A DNA stretch of 64,000 nucleotides from Ailanthus altissimus (Eukaryota; Streptophyta; Magnoliopsida; Sapindales; Simaroubaceae). Positions within the stretch are counted from its first letter, which is position 1, and every line of letters begins with the position of its first letter. This document shows, in pieces, positions 13,532-24,640 of this stretch. The stretch is from the NCBI GenBank assembly GCA_946807835.1, contig OX327700.1, positions 23,844,001-23,908,000 of the forward strand, written 5' to 3'. Under the pieces are notes generated by a model. That model ran no database searches, was not told the DNA's origin, and saw nothing but the letters and a program-made list of their open reading frames with translations. Both the position numbers and the translations under genes were made by a program.

Positions 13532-16089
13532 ATATTTAGTATTAGATAGTGCTTTCAAATTGAGAAAGGCATTTTGTCAAATAGAATGTGATGATAATCA
13601 ATATTATTCTTATTTTTCAAAGGATGATAGTGGCAATAAAAAGGCAGGGCCACCAAAAGATGTAGATCGGGATAATGATCAGAGGTTGGTAAAGCTTTTG
13701 AAGACATTCTATGATGTGACTTTGAAATTTAGTTCATCCACACAAGTGTCTCGCATCTATTTTTGAATGAAATTTGAAAGATTCAATCATATTTAAAGAC
13801 ATTCATAGATGGTAAAGATGTGTTATTAGGGAAAATGGCTGATATTATAAAAAGAAAATTTGACAAGTATTGAGGATCTCTCGACAAAATCAACATTTTA
13901 ATTGTGGTAGCAATACTTAATCCTCGTTGCAAATTAAAATTTGTTGAGAGGTGTTTAGCACTTTATTTAATGGCATAAATGTGGATGAAATAATGACTTA
14001 TGTTAGACAAATGTTATTTAAGTTGTTTGATAGTTATAAGGCATTTAGATCACATGGTGGAAAGGAATATAGTATTACTCACAATCAATCTTTTAACAAC
14101 GTGTAATTAGGAGGTTGAGTAGATGAAGAGAGTGAAGAAGAGGAAGACACTTATGATGCTTTATGCCAATTCTATAAAATACAAAAGAGAAGAATTAATG
14201 TTCAGGAACATGAGATTGAGATGTATTTGTCAACTGAGATAGAGAAGTCTAAAAATGTACAATTTGAAATATTAAGTTAGTAAAAATTAAATTGGATAAA
14301 GTATCCAATTTTCTCTCAAATTGTCAAGGATATTTTTGTAATTCTAGTGTTTACTGTTGCCTCTAGTCTGCATTTAGTATGAGAGAATGCATTTTTAATG
14401 CATTCATGAGTTCTTTAACTCTTAAATCTGTGAATGCCTTGATTTGCACTCATAATTGGCTTTAGTTTATTTTTCTTAGAGACAAGATGGACGTTCCTGA
14501 CATGAAATATGCTGACATTTGTAAAGGCGTTGAAATATGTATAATAATTACTTATATTGTCGTATGATAGTTAATTTTTTTAATTTTGCTCTTTACTTAT
14601 CTTTTACATGTTTTATTCTAAAAATTTGGGCAACTCGATAGATGCATCAAAGCATATTATGATCACTGATTGATAAAAGTATTAAATGTAATAAAGTTTA
14701 AATTTATTATATTTTTTATATCTAATTTATAATTTATAAATATAAGTTTTTTTTAATACTCGTAGACTTGTTGGCTTTTGGATTAGAGTTGAAATTATTA
14801 TGTGTTTTATATCTAATTTATAATTTATTAATATAATTTTTTTTAATACTTGTTGGCTTTTGGATTGGAGTTGAAATTAATGGTTACGGAGTTGACCATT
14901 TTGAATTTTGGATATATGGTCACCATTACATGGTATTGATGGACAATTGAAAATTGATGAATAATTTTATTTTTATGTATAATCTTATTTTAAATATTAT
15001 GTTGATGAATAATTTTATTTTTATGAATATAATGTTGATTGACAATTTTTATTTTCATGTATAATTGATGAACAATTTTACATGAACAATTTTATTGATG
15101 TTCAATTTTATTTTATTGATGAACAATTTTATTTTCATGGCTAATTTTGTTGATGGGCAATTTTTTTTTCTTGTACTTGAATTTTCACGGATAATTAATT
15201 TTGATGGACAAATTTATTTTTATGGTTGGTTGGTTTTTTTTATTTTCATGGATAATTGATGTTCAATTTTATTTTGATGGATATTTTTATTTTTATTTAA
15301 TAGGAGAATTTTATTTTATAGATATGGTTAGAAATTAATATATTATTAAAGATATTATCATAAATACCTCTAATGTATCACTTAATATCAATAAAATTTA
15401 CTAATTTAAAAAATAGATAATAATGCTTAACTGTTAAAAAATATTCTGTTAGAATTAACAGAATTACGTAAAATGACTAAATTACCCTTTAAAATATATT
15501 CTACCTCTACAAAGCATCATTTTTAAAAAATAATTTTTAATAATACCTTTTCTTTTATTTTTTAATTAATAATATTAATAATTAAATTAATAAAAATATA
15601 AAATTAGTAGCCAAATGACTAGTACTAGCAGCTAAATGACTAATGCTAACAATTGGATTGAGTTTTACTTGATCCAAATCCATAGCCAAATGAGTTGGGT
15701 TGCTGTCAACCTACCCTATTACCCAAATCTTAAGAATGAGTTTGGATTGGATTATACCAAATCAAATTGGGTAGAATTCATGGAGCCTATTACTCAATTT
15801 TTATTATTGGATTTTATTATTGAACATATTTTAAAGTAAATTAAACTAATTTTGGGAAGAATTTTTAAATATTACTTTTAAAAATAATTGTCTAAATTAC
15901 TAAATATTAATTATATTATGATTAAATTTAATATTATTAAATTATTTTTAAAATATACAAATCACTTGAACAAAATAATTTAATATCATTAATTATTGTA
16001 CTAAAAAGAGAAAAAATATATATATAAAAATTATTAATCATAATACTGTGAACATATTAAACTATATATAGTTGTCAAATATACTAAAT
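13532..16089 (+). repeat. Array unit 5 (lacks the filler)
   Basis: 2558 bp. Matches the other units up to ...ACTAAAT at 16089 and then runs into unrelated DNA, exactly where the other units enter the 31-bp filler. The point 16089/16090 is therefore the original right breakpoint of the duplicated segment. Confidence 0.95.
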
Positions 16090-16417
16090 TACATCAAATA
16101 AAAAAATACAATATATAAAAAAATATTTCTTTTCAAGTTTCTCCACAACCCTATATTATTAAAAAAATCAAAAGATTATGTTCAATAATATTAAACATGT
16201 TTCAATATAAGAAATTAATAGTATCTATAAAAATATTCACCTCACGTTCTTCATCTTCCTTACAACGTTTTCATCATCAACTAATGTGTCAATTTTTATC
16301 TTAAAACAAGTAGTTAATTCAAAATAAAATAAATAAATAGACAACATGGTAATTATAATAAAAATAATAGTAAAAAAGTAAATAAAATATAATTAAAAAA
16401 AACTTTATACCTCATGA
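16090..16417. other. AT-rich DNA to the right of the array
   Basis: No gene, repeat or RNA recognised. This is the DNA that originally followed the single-copy segment. Confidence 0.5.
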
Positions 16418-16560
16418 TTTATCACGTAGTCAACTTTAACAGCACATTAAAATCTCAATTGTATTTGGATAAAGGCTATTACAATGTGGAGTAAAAATTC
16501 TACCACTAACACTAAATGCTAATACTACTACCTATGTTCTAGTTGCCACTATGAGAAGAG
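16418..16560 (-). pseudogene. Fragment of a different hAT transposase (dimerisation domain)
   Basis: Read on the minus strand, one frame gives AFSVSGRI followed by a block like PHCNSLYPNTIEILMC and a degraded SWLRD end. This is the order of the C-terminal hAT dimerisation region (ASESAFS..GR, then P..S.L.P.T.E.L.C...W). It is broken by stops. The wording differs from the hAT family of the array and of 21.4-23.4 kb (AFSMRECI-type), so it comes from another hAT lineage. Identification rests on a short motif run. Confidence 0.6.
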
Positions 16561-16995
16561 TCATGCACCAATAACTCAGCTAGATATGTTCCCTCAGACA
16601 CAATGATCCACACCGAATTTCGCATGATGCAAGCATTAAATATATTAGTTCAAATAGGATGATATTGCAATTTTTCCAAATTAATCACTAAGACAGACAG
16701 GAGAAGGATCATCACAAGTCTTTTTCAATACATAGGATTGACAAAATATTTGCTTAAGCTGGAGATAATATTAGCAATGAAAACTATTAATCTCTTAATA
16801 AAAAATTGAAAATGAGGTCCCAAAGTCTCAAGGATGACCAATTAAATATTATTGCATGAAAACAGTACAAATAATGGTTTAGAGGAAGGGGAAAAAAGAT
16901 GGGCGGAGGCAGAGTAAATTCTGCTCCAATTTTCTGTCAAAGCTAGACCCTTCACACGTAAGAAATTAAGCATATAAACTAAGCACGTGACATAC

Positions 16996-17025
16996 CTCGT
17001 CATCTCGTTCAATTGACCCATGTCC
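16996..17025 (-). other. Candidate 30-nt exon on minus strand
   Basis: On the minus strand a TTTTCAG acceptor precedes 17025 and a GTATG donor follows 16996. It lies downstream of the F-box exon and could be part of a chimeric transcript. The 30-nt sequence matches nothing I recognise and does not resemble the usual last exon of that F-box family, so it may be chance. Confidence 0.2.
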
Positions 17026-17749
17026 CTGAAAACCATGAGCAAGGAATTAGTAAACAGTGCCAGTTTCACATAGGAGCTTAACAAAATGGGATACTCCCAA
17101 ACATTGCAGAGAAAGTAAGCAAGTTAACAGAGAGAAGAGCAACATGCACAAAAAAAAATGAACTTCGACACATTTTGTTGATAACCTCAGATCAATCTAT
17201 CGTATATTGACTGATCTAATAATTTTTAAAAAGAAAATAATTACCACAGTTGGCAGGGAAGCACAATTGCAGCCATTGCATTAAACAAATAAATATAGAA
17301 TCCAATCCAGTAGCTGAGAGAGGAGGCAAGATAAAATAGAATCCAGAAAACCATGTTACAATCATCAAATGGAGATAATTCTCAATCCCAAACATACCCC
17401 AGGCAAGATCATTCTAAGCATGCATTTCAAGCTAAATCAAGTTAAATTTGCAACTTTTAAGTTATAGACAAACTACAAGCTAATAATGATAATGAGAAAT
17501 CAGATGCCCAAAAGCATGAAACAACTAGAGTCCATTCACACAGACCCAGATCATATTTCTTCGTTGCATTACTATCCATTACATTGAACACTTTCCACAG
17601 ACACATGGCGCGCATTTTTAGAAACAAACCAAAGTCTACCACTAGTAAGGTCACATAAATACAGATAATTTCAGTATCTAATTTTAATACCCTTATAAAA
17701 CACTTTAAAGAGCCACAAAAAAAAAAAAAACTGAAATAGAGAATCATAC

Positions 17750-17855
17750 CTTAATACCAACACATCCATTCACATCGAGGGTTGTAAGCGTGTTTGAGCG
17801 GAATCTTGAAAGAACTTCCAGGCACTTATCAGTCACCCCAACTATTCCAAATAAG
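17750..17855 (-). pseudogene. Orphan exon of an F-box/LRR protein gene
   Basis: A 106-nt exon on the minus strand, bounded by a TGCAG acceptor (before 17855) and a GTATGA donor (after 17750). It encodes LFGIVGVTDKCLEVLS followed by NTLTTLDVNGCVGIK, leucine-rich-repeat text typical of the F-box/LRR proteins related to Arabidopsis At3g58530, which act as SCF ubiquitin-ligase substrate receptors. The exon has no stops and both splice sites, so it is a DNA-level copy, not a retrocopy. In that family a final exon with an RRSREELL-type start follows, but I found none down to 16.4 kb, and no other LRR exon or F-box upstream before the transposon zone at 18.4 kb. Best read as a gene fragment left by rearrangement or transposon capture. 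Confidence 0.7.
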
Positions 17856-18400
17856 CTGCAGTATTTCCTTCCATAACATCAGTAGAATAGATAACATATC
17901 TAGATCAGCCAAATAATAATCTTAAGGTCATTGCATTCACACTGCTGTCACAGCAACAAAGAAGGAGCAATCTAGATAGATAGTGCATCGTAATTACTAC
18001 ATGCTTTCCTGAACATTAATTCAGCCAACACAACTAAATGCAGCAGAAACTGAATGTAAGAAATAGATTTCCGTGAAGAATTTCTAAAACGATTTAATCA
18101 ACTTTTAACAACAAAAGAAAATATAAAAAAAATCACCTGAAGAACAAAGAACCCAGATCAAGAAACAAACAAAAACGCATTAAATTACATCTAACATCAA
18201 TAATGAACAGAAATAGAGAGAGACACAAAGAGTGAAAGCGATTAGTACTAGAAATTTTTCTCAAGAAATCAATGAGCAAACCCACTGTGAAATCACCGAC
18301 GTCTGTGTGGGGTAAGGCTAGTGCTTATGGCAAAAACCAACCGCACCTCTGGGAGTAGGCAGAGGATTTCGGCGAGCTTCAAAAGATTGACGAATTTTTT
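17856..18400 (-). other. Leader-like DNA upstream of the orphan exon
   Basis: On the minus strand this reads like a 5' leader and first intron: a locally GC-richer start (18290-18390), then CT-rich text with TCTCTCTCT near 18215, then T-rich DNA with a possible TTCTTCAG acceptor near 18135. No LRR or F-box coding seen. It could drive transcription of the orphan exon, but nothing proves this. Confidence 0.3.
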
Positions 18401-18426
18401 CTAATATTTGCTTGTGTTTCAAATTG

Positions 18427-18480
18427 TACAATTTTAATTTTTTAGGTAAACGTTACAATTTTAATTTTTAAGGTAAAGGT
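18427..18480 (+). repeat. 27-bp direct repeat, two copies
   Basis: Two adjacent 27-bp copies (18427-18453 and 18454-18480) with two mismatches. Both start TACAATTTTAATTTTT. No function suggested. Confidence 0.85.
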
Positions 18481-18530
18481 TATATATGTCGGATATTTGG
18501 GTTGGGTTGGGCTAGTTACAAGTGAAAATC

Positions 18531-18730
18531 AGCGGCCATTTAGTGGCCATTTTCACTGTAGGTAAGCAGCGGCCATTTGGCCGCCGGTTATCAGTGACCA
18601 TTCTGGCCGCTGGTTAGTGGCCATTTTGGCCGTTGGTAACCAGCGGCCATTTGGCTGTAAGACTAGTGGCCATTTTGGCTGGCGAACCCGCGGCCATTAT
18701 AACTGTTGGAATCAGTGGTTTTGTGTTTTT
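18531..18730 (+). repeat. GGCCATT motif cluster
   Basis: Seven exact GGCCATT motifs plus one GACCATT variant lie within about 170 bp, in alternating settings AGCGGCCATTTGG and TAGTGGCCATTTTGG, several followed by GGC(C/T)G. The result is locally GC-rich and partly palindromic (GCGGCCATTTGGCCGC at the third motif). It is unlike the AT-rich DNA around it. Clusters of this kind occur as subterminal transposase-binding arrays in plant DNA transposons; that role is inference. Confidence 0.75.
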
Positions 18731-18874
18731 TTATTTATTTATTTAAATGTTTGGATATAAAAATAATCTTGTTTAGATAATAGAATAAATGCGTTAATTT
18801 TATTTTTTTAACAAGTTAATTTTAATCAAAGATTTTTTAATGATGGATATTATTGTTAATTTTTTAAAATTAAT

Positions 18875-18950
18875 TCATTTTTTTAAATTAATTAATTTTA
18901 TTAAAATTAAGTGATACTTTAGAGATATTAATGATAATATCTCTATTATT
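18875..18950 (-). repeat. Inverted relative of a segment in the array unit
   Basis: About 75 bp here align, reverse-complemented, with 4977-5052 (and its four copies). The shared core is AAGTGATACNTTAGAG followed by ATTNATGATAATATCT. So the non-hAT part of the array unit includes a dispersed repeat that also sits here in the opposite direction. Confidence 0.65.
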
Positions 18951-19049
18951 AATAAATAAAAAAATTAAATTTATTTTAAATTAAGTAAATTATAATTATG
19001 TTAATATAAAAAATACTAAAAAATTGGATCAAAAAATGATCCAATAAAT

Positions 19050-19285
19050 TATTTGGACAAATAAAATTTAAAAAAATCTACAATTTATAAATAAAAAAAA
19101 TGAACAAAATCGAATCGAAAAAAATCGGTTTGGTCCAGTTTGATTTTTTTCCTTTCATACGAATACTTCAACTTTGCATCTTCAAAAAATCGAATTAGAC
19201 CAGTTTGGTTAAAAAAAAAAGGATCAGACCGGTTCGATTCAGTTTCGAAAAAAAATTAAATTAAACTGAACTGTGCCCAATCTTA
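19050..19285 (-). mobile_element. hAT-like terminal segment, outward end at 19285
   Basis: From 19090 the DNA carries repeated CGGTTTGGT / CCGGTTCGATT motifs and ends ACTGAACTGTGCCCAATCTTA at 19285. Reverse-complemented this reads TAAGATTGGGCACAGTTC, close to the TAAGGCTGGGCACGGTTC that opens the hAT element at 20164. It is therefore the end of another element of that type; its other end was not found. It may own the GGCCATT cluster at 18.5 kb. Confidence 0.6.
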
Positions 19286-19382
19286 ACTATAACTCTATAT
19301 TTAGTTTAAGAAAAAACACAAATCATAAATAAGATTAAAATATTTCGATCTAACTTTATCACAGTTTTTCCAATGTCTTATG

Positions 19383-20090
19383 TGTTGAATCAATGGTTCT
19401 ATATTGTAGAAATACACAATGATACAAGTAAATAAATTTTGAAGTCAAAACGTGTAATGCACTATCCTTAAACTAATTCTATCTCTACTTTGATTACAAT
19501 CAAAGATGCAAATGAGTTTATTAATAAGATAGTTCTAGAATTTAATGACTTATGAAAAAATATTAAGTACATATCAAATACTTTTCTTAGACTACAAGTG
19601 TTTAAACTCAAAAAGTGGTTAATAAGAGAAAAACTTGAATCATACATTGAGAAGAGAAGTTAATTTCTTGTTTCAAATTTGCCTACAGTATTTATAGAGT
19701 TGTATGTGTCTCTCTAAAAATACACAATACCTATTTGAAATGTCATATCATATGGAAAGGGTATGTGACTTTTTTTAAGGTCACCAGCTCAGCTCTGGGT
19801 GTCGTGACGCTCATCTTCAATACCGTAGTGCTCAATGATCATTTTGGGATCTTACCCGAGTAAGTCCCGCAACGCTTAAGGGCCAGCGCAGCAACGCTTA
19901 AGAGCTAGCGATGTGGCGCCCAGCCCTGAAGTTGGAACTTTGCGGCGTTAAGCATAGCGTCGCACTGCCCAAGCCTCCTACGACTTAAGTGTTTTTCTTT
20001 CGACCATATTTCTCTTCTTGACTATTTCTCTTTAGTCTAATACTTATTTTTTTTACTTATTTATTTAAAATACATTCTTAAATGCCAACA
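19383..20090 (-). mobile_element. Solo LTR, copia-like
   Basis: About 708 bp bounded by TG (19383) and CA (20090), flanked by TTATG (19378-19382) and ATATG (20091-20095), a 4/5-matching target duplication. Minus-strand start TGTTGGCATTTAAGAATG resembles the LTR starts at 35487 and 37750. The GC-rich 19790-19980 part has the GCGCAGC/CGCTTAAG style seen in the copia LTRs at 43.1 and 56.7 kb. No internal domain or partner LTR, so it is most likely the product of LTR-LTR recombination. Confidence 0.6.
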
Positions 20091-20763
20091 ATATGCTGTC
20101 AAATCTTCCAAGTCCAACTACTAGCTTTATGCAATTAGGAATTTGTTATTATGTAGTTTTGAGTAAGGCTGGGCACGGTTCGGTTCGATTCGATCCGATT
20201 TTTGCTGGAACCGAACCAAACCGGTCCGATCGGATTTTTTGTTGTGTAAAAACCGAATGTTATTTAGAGAAGAAAAAAATCGAACTGAACCGAACTGGTT
20301 TTTTTCGGTTTGGTTCGGTTTTTTCTATTTTTTTGCTATTTTTTGAATTTTTTTTAATTTCAAATTTTGGAATTTTTTTTAAATAATTCTTTTTTATTTG
20401 AACAATTTTACATAATTCTTCTATAATTGTCCATCAACAATTCAATATTGTCCAATTCCATCGAAAAAAATTATTCATAACAATAAAAATTGACCATCAA
20501 TATAATATTCATAAAAATAAAATTTGTTATCAACATAATATTCAAAATAAAATTATAATTAATACATAAAAATAAATTTATCTATCAATATCTAATTGTC
20601 AATCAATATCACATAACAGTGATCACATATCTAAAGTCAAAATGGCCAACTTTAATAATTTCATAGAAAAAGAATATTGTCCATCATCATAATATTCATG
20701 AAAAAAAAATTATCAACAAAATTATTCATAAAAATGAAAAATGTTTAGCAACATAATATTCAT

Positions 20764-20960
20764 GAAAATAAATTTGTTAATCAACAATTCAAAATAACAT
20801 TCACGAAAATAAATTTGTTAATCAACAATTCAAAATAACATTCACGAAAATAAAATTATTCATTAACAATTCAATATAACATTCACGAAAATAAAATTGT
20901 TCATTAACAATTCAACACAATATTTATGAAAATAAAATTGTTCACCAACATAATATTCAA
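20764..20960 (+). repeat. 41-bp minisatellite in the hAT 3' subterminal region
   Basis: Four to five copies of a roughly 41-bp unit (GAAAATAAATTTGTTAATCA... followed by ACAATTC and ATTCAC), the first two nearly identical and later ones drifting. Similar AAAATTGTTCATCAA motifs recur less regularly over 20400-21010, and their complements fill 4570-4930 in each array unit, showing that the two hAT copies share this subterminal structure. Confidence 0.85.
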
Positions 20961-21409
20961 AGTAAGATTATGTATAGAAAATAAATTATCCATCAATAAT
21001 CTAATTGACCATCAACACCACATACATAGTTGTGACCATATATTCAAAATCTAAAATAAAAAAACTCCATGTCTATTAATTTTATCTCCAATCCAAAAAA
21101 CCAACAAATCTACAAGTATTAGAAAGAAAAAAAAACTTATATTAGTAAACTATATACTATAAATTATAAATTAGATATAAGAAACATAATAAATTTAAAA
21201 GGCCTCATACCTCCAATACTTTTATCAATCAGTGGTCATAATATGTTGTGATGCATTCATCAAAATGCTTAATTCTATAAAGAAAAATATAATAAAAAAT
21301 AAGTAAAGATCGAAGTTAAAAATAAATAAATATCATATGACTATATAAATAATTATTATACTTGTTTCAACGCTTTCACAAATGTCAGCATCTTTTGTGT
21401 TAGGCACGT

Positions 21410-23395
21410 CCATCTTGTCTCCAAGAAGAGTAGACTGAAGCCAATTCTGAATGCAAATCAAGGCATTCACAGATTGAGGAATCAAAAAACTCTTAAATGC
21501 ATCAAGAATGCGCCATTCTGTACTAAATGCAGACTCAGAGGCAACAGTAGAAACTGGAATTGTAAAAACATCATTGACAATTCAAGACAAAACTGGATAC
21601 TTTATACAATTTAATTTTCACTAACTTAAGATTTCAAAGTGTGCATTATAAGACTTCTCTATCTCAGTTGACAAATACATCTAAATCTCATGTTTCAAGA
21701 TATCAATTCTTATTTTTTGTGTTTTATGGAATTGAAACAAAGCATCGTAAGTGTCTTCTTCTTCTAGACCCCCTTCATATACACCACCTCCTAAATTACT
21801 ATTACTAAATTCCCCCTCACTATGTGATTCAAATGTCTTATAATTGTCAAATAACTTAAACAACAATTGTTTAACAGAATTAATTATATCACTCATACTT
21901 ATACCATTAAATAAAGTGCCTAAACACCACTCAACAAAATCTATTTTGCAACGAGGATCAAGTATTGCTGCCATAATTAAAATATTGTTAATTTTTTCGA
22001 GAGATCCCTGATATTTGTCAAATTTAATCTTCATAACACTAGTCATACCCCTCAATAACTCATCTCTACTGGCTATAAGTATTTTCAAATATGATTGAAT
22101 CTTTCAAATTTCATTCAGAAGTAAATGAGAAGATACTTGTTTGGATGAACTAAATTTTAAAATCACATCATAGAATGTCTTTAGAAACTTGACCAACCTT
22201 TGAGCATTCTCCTAATCTGCATCTTTTGGTGGCCTTGCCTTTTTGTTGCCACTGTCAATGTCATCCACCCTAAAATAAGAATAATACTGATCATCATCAC
22301 ATTCTATCTGATAAAATATCTTTCTTAGTTTCAAAGCACTATCTAACATATATATGTTGAGTTCCACCTAGTTGGTACATTTAGGTGGATAAGCGCTTTC
22401 AATGAGATTTTCTCTCTTTCTACAAATTTATTAAAAAAATTTAATCTTGAGATGGAAGACCTAATGTACTTGACAGTATTACGAATACCAACAATGGACT
22501 CATTCACCTCTTTCATCCCATCTTGCAAAATCAAATTAATAATATGTGCAGAACACCGCAAATGCATGAAATTACCACCAATAATTAATGAATCCTCCTT
22601 CTAGCTCTTTAATTTTCTTTTGACATAAGTCACTGCAACATCATTTGCACTTACATTGTTTACTGTAATAGTAAATATATTTTCAATGCCCCATTCAAGC
22701 AAACAACTTTCTACACACTTCCTGATAGTTTCTCCTTTATGGTTTTCAATAATTCCAAAACTAAGAATCCTTTTATACAACTCTCACTTCTTATTAATAA
22801 AGTGAGATGTTATTACTATGTAATTCTCATTCTGGATTGAAGTCCAAGTATTCGTTGTGATTGAAATTCTTTGCTTATTAGAACATAAAATACTTTGCAA
22901 CAAGGTTTTCTCATTCATATGCAGATCAAGGATGTGTCTTGCAACTGTTCTTCGTGATGGCATTTTAAATCTTGGACAAGCTTTTGCCATAAACTCATTA
23001 AACCCTTCACCCTCTACATTCTTAAAAGGCCACTCATCTTTTATAATGCATCGAATAAGTAATTTTTTGAGATCCTCCTAATTAAACCCAACTGCCACAA
23101 CATTTGCAACACTTTTTCTCCTTACATTTACATTTGTTTTTTCTAGTACTAACTCATGTTGTGTTTCATCAATTTGTTTGCTCAGATAAGCAACACATCT
23201 TTTCGAATGAGACCTCAAATTTGAAATTTCAACAATACTACTGTGATATGCATATGTCTTTCTACAGTAATTGCATTTAGCTCTTTCCCTACCCGGTAGC
23301 TTGGTAAAAATTTTCCAAACTATTGATCTCAAGTGACTAGTATTACTATTGGTAACACTTTGCCCACCTCCTTCAATTTTTGAACTACGATCCAT
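21410..23395 (-). pseudogene. hAT transposase pseudogene, - copy (better preserved)
   Basis: Start ATG at 23395. Domains in order: BED zinc finger (KCNYC, later HSKRC, about residues 35-65); a conserved block with LHMNEKTLL and TTNTWTS (22990-22784); the RNase H-like core with MHLRCSAHIINLILQDG and VPTRWNSTY (22567-22343); DPRCK (about 21945); and the hAT dimerisation domain with VASESAF (about 21530-21550) and a WLQSTLLGDKMD-like end (about 21415-21440). Breaks: TAG near 23078, TGA at 22784-22786 (shared with the + copy), TAG near 22605, and a frameshift at an AT run near 22345 that puts 22088-21681 in another frame. Long segments stay open, so it decayed fairly recently. Once mutated it could still move only if a sister copy supplied transposase. 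Confidence 0.9.
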
Positions 23396-24049
23396 TCTAC
23401 AACAAAATCACAATTCATAATTCATAACACTATCATATCACAACCAAATAGTACAACTAAGACGATATTAGAGTATGTAAAATCATGATGCCAAGTTTTT
23501 AAGTCAATACAATCGAAAAATAAAAAAAATAGTAACTCAAATATGAACGTATCAAGTGCACTACAGATTGTTTAATACAAGTAAGAGACAAACATCTCGT
23601 ACACATTTCACTGAATACTTGCTATGCATATATATTCAATCAAACCCCTTTCACAAGCAATATACCTACAACAAATGCCCATTAACCTAACATGAATTAC
23701 AAATCTGGGAAACAAATACCACATTGAAGGTCAAGTGATCTTTTTTACCTAATGAAAGAAACATCTACAATATGGCTTACTTCAAAATAAGCACTACAAT
23801 AACTTTATTTCTTTTTTAAGTCTAGAAATCAAAGGACTAAAAACAATAACTACATCTGGGCTAAGCATACTACATTTACTAACATAATTGAAATAAATTA
23901 GAAACACATAAATAAACTGTAAGCAATGACACCCCCTGATATTTCATTATCACCCAAATAAATAAAATTCTCACATGCATAGCATAATGATCAATGAAGA
24001 AGACCAAAAATCAGAACAATTTGCAAGCAGAGCAAAATTGACATGTTCC

Positions 24050-24640
24050 AATTACCAACAATGAGGACTCGAATTGGTGAAGGGCGACCACCAGCGGCAA
24101 CTCGACGATGAACCGTGACACACTAGCGTGACGACGAACAGCAACACACCAGTGCAATGGCGAACAACGACACATCAGCGCGACAGCAAACTGCGAATGG
24201 CCAAGATGAATTAACGGCAAAATAGCGAACAGGTAAAGAAGAGTAGGCGGCGAAATGGCGAAGGTCGAATGGCAACCCATTAGCGAATGGACAGCACGGC
24301 AAGAAAAGGACTTTGTCACTGTGTAACTTGTAACGGAATCAGGAAAATGCAGTGTATCGATGAAGAAGAGCAGACGGGAAAACGACGAAGACCGAATTAG
24401 TGAAGAGTGAAACCGACGAAGGTCGAACGGTAACTCACCGGCAGACGGACGAACGGCATGGCAAGGAAAAGGCTCTGTCATTGTGTACCTTGTAACGAAA
24501 TTGAAAAAAAGCAACGCATCGACAAAGAAGAGCAGATGGGGAAACGGTGAAGAGCGAACTGGCAAAGGTCGAACGATAACAGACGACAGCCAAAGGTACT
24601 ATCACTGTGTAAGTCTGTAAGGGAAACGAGAAATTGGAAT
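24050..24640 (-). repeat. GC-rich repeated leader of the hAT element
   Basis: A locally GC-rich, low-complexity stretch of CGAA/GGCGAA/ACGACG motifs with a longer tandem duplication: 24299 onward and 24470 onward both run AAAAGG(A/C)T(C/T)TGTCA-TTGTGTA-CTTGTAACG and then AAGAAGAGCAGA-GGG, with a partial third start near 24594. It opens a 184-codon minus frame (24565-24011) whose text is itself repeated, which I take as a by-product of the DNA repeat. Its place between transposase start and element end suits a promoter/subterminal region. Confidence 0.65.

Larger units (their letters stand above)
3176..16089 (+). repeat. Tandem array, 2589-bp unit, five copies
   Basis: Five direct copies of one unit. 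Units start at 3176, 5765, 8354, 10943 and 13532. The fifth stops at 16089, lacking the last 31 bp. Period is exactly 2589 at every landmark: for example the open frames starting at 5280, 7869, 10458, 13047 and 15636 are identical in translation. I saw no differences between units in the stretches compared, so the array is either very young, kept uniform by unequal exchange, or an assembly product. Each unit holds the hAT transposase 3' half (first ~1.0 kb), its A/T-rich 3' region with short TTGATG-AATTTT type repeats (~4570-4930), and ~0.8 kb of non-transposase DNA. No terminal inverted repeat lies at the unit ends, so the unit is not a transposon; it is a segmental tandem amplification. Confidence 0.97.

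Noticed and set aside
3176..16089. Array as a centromeric satellite
   Set aside because: The unit is far too long, only five copies exist, and genes and euchromatic-type transposons lie close by.
17457..17747. 96-codon minus frame downstream of the F-box exon
   Set aside because: It starts inside the donor site of the exon and runs through poly-T and intron-like DNA; it is read as intron.
20764..20960. Regular short repeats resembling a CRISPR array
   Set aside because: The units are contiguous, drift gradually and lack unique spacers; this is a plant hAT subterminal minisatellite.
24011..24565. 184-codon open frame on minus
   Set aside because: Its protein text repeats because the DNA is a tandem duplication, and it lies in the hAT leader. 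No domain or coding pattern is visible.
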